Source: an uncultured Solobacterium sp.
GTDB lineage: Bacteria > Bacillota_I > Bacilli_A > Erysipelotrichales > Erysipelotrichaceae
DNA length: 9,027 nt
Assembly: GCA_938041275.1 (NCBI GenBank)
Contig: CALISH010000109.1
Span: forward strand, 1 to 9,027
Reading direction: 5' to 3'
Below, piece after piece: positions 6,199 to 9,027 of this stretch (positions within the stretch are counted from its first letter, which is position 1; every line of letters begins with the position of its first letter). The position numbers and the translations under genes are program-made. The notes beneath the pieces were generated by a model, which saw only the letters and a program-made list of their open reading frames with translations, was not told where the DNA came from and made no database searches.

Positions 6199-6290
6199 GT
6201 AAATATGATAATATAATCAATAGCCATTTATGGCTTCCTCTCTGGTTTCTTTCTTAGCAAAAAGTTAAAAACTGAGAGGTTTTTTATTTT
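6199..6290 (+). ncRNA. Possible small RNA between eno and the minus-strand gene
   Basis: If the promoter above is real, a transcript of about 90 nt would run to the terminator ending at 6290. It would contain a small hairpin, AGCCA (6222-6226) and TGGCT (6231-6235) with a TTTA loop, then the terminator stem. The only ORF is 12 codons (6230-6268, ATG to TAA) with no Shine-Dalgarno. No known RNA family or riboswitch core is recognised. The alternative is that this is simply a second, back-up terminator for eno. Confidence 0.3.
6237..6290 (+). terminator. Second plus-strand intrinsic terminator
   Basis: CCTCTC (6237-6242) pairs with GAGAGG (6274-6279). The stem continues after a small internal loop with GTTT (6245-6248) and AAAC (6269-6272). 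A T tract of six, an A and five more T (6280-6291) follows at once. Only the plus-strand orientation has the T tract. It lies about 95 bp beyond the eno terminator, so it either catches read-through or ends a separate short transcript. Confidence 0.7.
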
Positions 6291-6315
6291 TGAAGGTAGC
6301 CTAACTCCAAGTAAT

Positions 6316-6717
6316 TTATAGCGTTTTATTATAGTTGTTTTTTTCAATAGTCCATCCAATCATCCAACCAATCACAAGTAGATAATTTTCGATAGCTCCT
6401 ACTAGATTAACAGTTTCGTGCATTTGTAAGTAATGGATGAAGTGATTTGTACCAATCCCAATACCACCAAGAATCAAAGCGAGAAGAATGGATTGTAAAT
6501 AGATCCAATTATAATGACGATAGGCAGTAATTAATATTACAAGTACTGCTATATTCCAGAAACCAATTTCTCTTTGCCATCCTGTTGAGATACCATATGC
6601 CGCATTACTACCCATATATTCTGGTGCGCAGATTTGAAGAACTGCAGCACCAGATATCGCAATCATCAATAGAATAAATAATATACGTAAGAGAAGATTC
6701 ATTCGCTGTTGTTTCAT
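6316..6717 (-). CDS. Small four-helix integral membrane protein, function unknown
   Basis: A 133-residue protein read on the minus strand, with probable membrane helices near residues 9-29, 52-68, 73-93 and 106-124. A loop after helix 1 contains the distinctive stretch GISTGWQREIGFWN (42-55). Its charged and aromatic residues at the start of helix 2 look conserved, but I cannot assign a family with confidence. There is no catalytic motif and no cleavable signal beyond the first helix. AGGGGG (6726-6731) lies 8 nt before the ATG, a Shine-Dalgarno much like that of the other small membrane protein in the window. A TTGACA -35 lies upstream, so the gene has its own promoter. It converges on eno and diverges from pepV, and is probably a single-gene unit. 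Coding is supported by the RBS, promoter and helix pattern. Confidence 0.8.
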   Translation of the reverse strand: MKQQRMNLLLRILFILLMIAISGAAVLQICAPEYMGSNAAYGISTGWQREIGFWNIAVLVILITAYRHYNWIYLQSILLALILGGIGIGTNHFIHYLQMHETVNLVGAIENYLLVIGWMIGWTIEKNNYNKTL

Positions 6718-6744
6718 ATTGTAGACCCCCTAAAAATATAGAAA

Positions 6745-6774
6745 ATGGTAATCCTGTATGGAAGTGCTTGTCAA
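6745..6774 (-). promoter_or_regulatory. Promoter of the minus-strand membrane-protein gene
   Basis: On the minus strand a perfect TTGACA (6774-6769) is followed after 18 bp by TACCAT (6750-6745), a 4/6 match to the -10. Transcription would begin near 6738, just upstream of the AGGGGG Shine-Dalgarno. Upstream lie a TCATT-TGT-AATGA palindrome (6786-6798) and paired ATTTGTA/TACAAAT half-sites (6788-6794 and 6811-6817), which may be operator elements or chance in AT-rich DNA. Confidence 0.5.
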
Positions 6775-6854
6775 GATTAGCCGTATCATTTGTAATGAAT
6801 TCCAAAAAAATACAAATAATTTATCATGTGGATTCCCTTTAAAAATGAATTGAA

Positions 6855-6863
6855 TGATACTAT
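6855..6863 (+). promoter_or_regulatory. Weak candidate extended -10 for pepV
   Basis: TGATACTAT resembles the extended -10 TGATACAAT found before the ABC exporter, and both sit in the same octamer AATGATAC. The predicted start near 6870 would fall at the edge of the AGGAGG site, leaving almost no leader. That makes this element doubtful; another promoter further upstream in the 6738-6850 gap may be the real one. Confidence 0.25.
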
Positions 6864-6869
6864 TAGTGT

Positions 6870-6875
6870 AGGAGG
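6870..6875 (+). promoter_or_regulatory. pepV: Ribosome binding site of pepV, two possible ATG starts
   Basis: AGGAGG lies 6 nt before the ATG at 6882 and 9 nt before the adjacent in-frame ATG at 6885. pgk and eno both use AGGAGG with 9 nt, which favours the second ATG. The difference is one Met. Confidence 0.8.
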
Positions 6876-6881
6876 ATTTCA

Positions 6882-8264
6882 ATGATGAAATTTATTGATG
6901 AAGCACGTGCGTATCAAGATAATATGATTGAAGATTTACGACAGCTTGTAAAAATTGAATCTGTACGTGATGATGCTGCTGCGACAAAAGAAGCACCTTT
7001 TGGACCAAACATTGCAAAGTGCTTAGACAAAGCGTTAGAGATTGGTAAACGCGATGGTTTTAAAGTAGAGAATGTAGATGGTTATGCTGGTGTGATTCAG
7101 TATGGTGATTTAGAAGAATCTGTTGGTGTACTAGGTCACTTGGATGTTGTGCCTATCGGTGATGGCTGGACATTTGATCCACTCGGTGGAGAAATCAAAG
7201 ATGGCTATATCATGGGTAGAGGTACTTGTGATGACAAGGGTCCTGCAATTGCAGCATATTACGCAATGAAGATTTTAAAGGACAAGGGTTATAAGTTAAA
7301 ACATAATATTCAAATGATTTTAGGTACAGATGAAGAAAATACTTCTGCAGGTATTCTTTATTATAAGAAAGTACGTAAGAATCCAATCATGGGTATCGTA
7401 CCAGATGCGGACTTTCCATGTATCTATGCAGAAAAGGGTATCTTAGATTTTGCTGCACAGGGAAAGATTGATTCCTATATCAAGTATATGAAGTCCGGTA
7501 CTGCGTTTAATGTAGTTATCGGTAAGGCTGATGTTATCGTTGATAAGCCACTTGAGAAGGAATACTTTGAGAAGTTCTTACTTGCCAATGAATTAACTGG
7601 TGAATGTCACGAGGATGAAGTTGGAGCACATTATCATGTTGATGGTAAACCATTCCATGCATCTCGTCCTTATATGGGTGTAAATGCGGCTGTGAAGATG
7701 TTTGAGTTTATCGGCAGTTGTTATAACGATGAATTCAGTTTAAATGCTGTGAAGTTGTTTAAAGATCCATATGGTGTTGGATTAAAGGTTGCGTATGATG
7801 GTGCATACATGGGACCTCTAACATTCAATATGGGTAAAGCAAATATTGAAGATGGTCAGGTATACTTCGCATTAGACTATCGTTATCCAAATGAATGCGA
7901 AGGTAGTGATTTACTAAAGAGAAGTGCAGATATCATCAAGGAAGTATTACATATTGATACAGCGTTAGTAGATGATTCTAAGTGGTTATTAAATGATCCT
8001 AATAGTGAACTCATTCAGACATGCTTGAAGCACTATCGTGCATTTAGTGGAGATACATATACACCTCCTCTACGTATTGGTGGTGGTACATATGCTCGTA
8101 GTTTTGAGAACTTTGCGGCATTTGGACCAATCTTTCCAACACGTGAATATGCATCATGGGTTGGTGCTGAACATGAAGCAGATGAGGGTTTTGAAATCGA
8201 AACAATGATTCTTGCCTGTGCAATTTACGCAAATGTTCTGTTTGATTTGGCTTGTGAACAATAA
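6882..8264 (+). CDS. pepV: Dipeptidase PepV (M20 zinc metallopeptidase)
   Basis: PepV hydrolyses a range of dipeptides in the cytosol, the last step of peptide breakdown, using two zinc ions. The protein is 460 residues, close to the usual 465-470. The catalytic domain shows GHLDVVP (85-91, zinc ligand H86 and D88), GRGTCDDKGP (112-121, bridging Asp at 117-118), LGTDEENTS (147-155, catalytic E151 and ligand E152), and PDADFP (174-179). The last ligand is H431 in GAEHEADE. The inserted lid domain (about 186-390) carries H259 in FHASRPYMGVNA, matching the lid histidine that contacts substrate in Lactobacillus PepV. GGGTYAR (400-406) is also family-typical. The gene stands alone between a divergent membrane-protein gene and its own terminator. 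The second ATG (6885) may be the true start. Related M20 enzymes such as succinyl-diaminopimelate desuccinylase are less likely given the length and lid. Confidence 0.95.
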   Translation: MMKFIDEARAYQDNMIEDLRQLVKIESVRDDAAATKEAPFGPNIAKCLDKALEIGKRDGFKVENVDGYAGVIQYGDLEESVGVLGHLDVVPIGDGWTFDPLGGEIKDGYIMGRGTCDDKGPAIAAYYAMKILKDKGYKLKHNIQMILGTDEENTSAGILYYKKVRKNPIMGIVPDADFPCIYAEKGILDFAAQGKIDSYIKYMKSGTAFNVVIGKADVIVDKPLEKEYFEKFLLANELTGECHEDEVGAHYHVDGKPFHASRPYMGVNAAVKMFEFIGSCYNDEFSLNAVKLFKDPYGVGLKVAYDGAYMGPLTFNMGKANIEDGQVYFALDYRYPNECEGSDLLKRSADIIKEVLHIDTALVDDSKWLLNDPNSELIQTCLKHYRAFSGDTYTPPLRIGGGTYARSFENFAAFGPIFPTREYASWVGAEHEADEGFEIETMILACAIYANVLFDLACEQ

Positions 8265-8284
8265 GCAGTAAATAACCTAAGTCA

Positions 8285-8313
8285 GGAAGTATCCATCTGG
8301 GTACTTTCTTTTT
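8285..8313 (+). terminator. Intrinsic terminator after pepV
   Basis: GGAAGTATCC (8285-8294) and GGGTACTTTC (8299-8308) form a 10-bp stem with two G-U pairs and the tetraloop ATCT. Five T follow at once (8309-8313). It lies 20 nt after the pepV stop, so pepV is transcribed separately from the next gene. Confidence 0.85.
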
Positions 8314-8365
8314 GTGAAAGATAATTCATGTGCGTAGGGTGTAATAGTGTGGTTAAATAGTAGGT

Positions 8366-9027
8366 ATGAAAACAACCAAGAAGTCACCAGCACATGATAG
8401 AGTATTCTCATTTCGCTATTATTGGCATGGTTTACCAGAAATTTTGTATTATCAAATTCCTGCAAAAATCATTTTGTTTATGATGTTTTCTTTTGCGGAG
8501 GGCATCCTAGGATCCATTATGAACTTAACAGGGATCTACTATGTCAGTAGTGGAGAATTACCGTCCTTATTACGTAGTTGGTATGGTTGGGCTGTATTAA
8601 TTACAATCACAATCTTATTTACGATATATATGGCATTTGATATTATCATCCTGATTTTATTGAGTCGTAATATCCTATACAATCAAAAGAAAAAGATGAA
8701 GGAAATCATCTCTACTGCAATTCGTATATCACGAAAATTTATTAACTTTAGAGGATGTCTAATTGGAATGTATTTTGCGGTGATCATTCCACTGAATACC
8801 GCAATGATTGGCTTGCGTTTAACAAAGCATGCTGTGCCACAGTTTATTTATTCTGTAATACGTTCGAATCATTTATATATGCTTGCATATGTAGTGCTTG
8901 TACTAGTTTTAGACTTTATTGGAATCATACATGTATTCACTTTCCATGGAGTATTATTTGACAACTATTCACTGGCAACATCCATGCATGAATCAAGGAG
9001 TCTATTTTTTAAGAACTGGAAGAAAAT
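8366..9027 (+). CDS. Polytopic membrane protein, probably membrane domain of a glycerophosphodiester phosphodiesterase (5' part)
   Basis: The frame is open from the ATG at 8366 to the right edge, 220 codons. It has four clear hydrophobic segments (about 33-55, 75-100, 132-152 and 172-192), basic loops between them (RNILYNQKKKMKE at 101-113), and FHGVLFDNYSLATSM followed by a basic, aromatic FFKNWKK at the cut. This arrangement recalls the N-terminal membrane domain of Firmicute glycerophosphodiester phosphodiesterases, in which a GDPD barrel follows; that barrel would lie beyond the edge. The link is by general pattern, so the enzyme call is uncertain, while the membrane-protein call is firm. 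An in-frame TAA at 8354 limits the 5' end and no other start lies between. The Shine-Dalgarno is poor (TAGG directly before the ATG), so translation may be weak or the start may be a later Met (M39, M40). Confidence 0.6.
   Translation, partial: MKTTKKSPAHDRVFSFRYYWHGLPEILYYQIPAKIILFMMFSFAEGILGSIMNLTGIYYVSSGELPSLLRSWYGWAVLITITILFTIYMAFDIIILILLSRNILYNQKKKMKEIISTAIRISRKFINFRGCLIGMYFAVIIPLNTAMIGLRLTKHAVPQFIYSVIRSNHLYMLAYVVLVLVLDFIGIIHVFTFHGVLFDNYSLATSMHESRSLFFKNWKK

Noticed and set aside
6230..6268. 12-codon ORF as a leader peptide or toxin
   Set aside because: No Shine-Dalgarno, its reading frame runs into the terminator stem, and no gene follows on the same strand for it to control. Kept only as a note under the possible small RNA.
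6755..6770. Second cre-like site (ATGGAAGTGCTTGTC) before pepV
   Set aside because: The central CG is TG and the 3' conserved C is displaced; too many mismatches to claim.
8277..8465. 62-codon minus-strand frame over the pepV terminator
   Set aside because: It spans the terminator and the start of the next gene and lacks start signals.
8755..8961. 68-codon plus-strand frame, Cys-rich
   Set aside because: It is an alternative frame inside the membrane-protein gene starting at 8366, which is the better coding frame. No ribosome binding site.
1..9027. CRISPR array, insertion sequence, prophage, tRNA or rRNA
   Set aside because: I found no regularly spaced repeats, transposase or integrase motifs, cloverleaf-like segments or conserved rRNA stretches.

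Overview
The window looks like a chromosomal segment of a low-GC Gram-positive bacterium (Firmicutes/Bacillota). Reasons: AT-rich DNA, AGGAGG-type Shine-Dalgarno sites, compact intrinsic terminators, a catabolite-responsive (cre-like) element and PepV- and Firmicute-type gene content. TGG is used for Trp and no TGA is read through, so it is not a code-4 Mollicute. An Erysipelotrichia-like lineage is my best guess from overall protein flavour, but this is inference only.

Layout. Positions 1-1389 (minus strand) hold the N-terminal 463 codons of a fused permease-ATPase ABC exporter cut by the left edge just after its signature motif. It diverges from a two-gene unit (1517-2567) encoding a HAD phosphatase and a four-helix small membrane protein, closed by a terminator that overlaps the last stop codon. 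A regulatory stretch (2602-2752) with a cre-like palindrome, a second inverted repeat and an extended -10 promoter leads into the glycolytic operon pgk-tpiA-eno (2753-6104), ended by a strong, symmetric terminator. Positions 6105-6315 hold no gene but contain a promoter-like element and a second plus-strand terminator that together could define a transcript of about 90 nt. A small minus-strand membrane protein (6316-6717) diverges from pepV (6882-8264, M20 dipeptidase), which has its own terminator. The right edge cuts a polytopic membrane protein (8366 onward) that resembles the membrane domain of glycerophosphodiester phosphodiesterases.

How the genes work together. pgk, tpiA and eno encode three lower-glycolysis steps. 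The operon lacks gapA at its head and phosphoglycerate mutase between tpiA and eno, so those must be encoded elsewhere. Its codon use (TTA, GCT, GGT, AAG, AAC preferred) fits high expression, whereas the ABC exporter at the left is visibly more AT-rich (AAA, ATA, CTA, AGA). The remaining genes are separate housekeeping or unknown units.

I see no CRISPR array, insertion sequence, tRNA or rRNA, and no convincing novel system. The most interesting signals are regulatory: the pgk upstream region, the tpiA-eno hairpin and the orphan promoter-terminator pair after eno.
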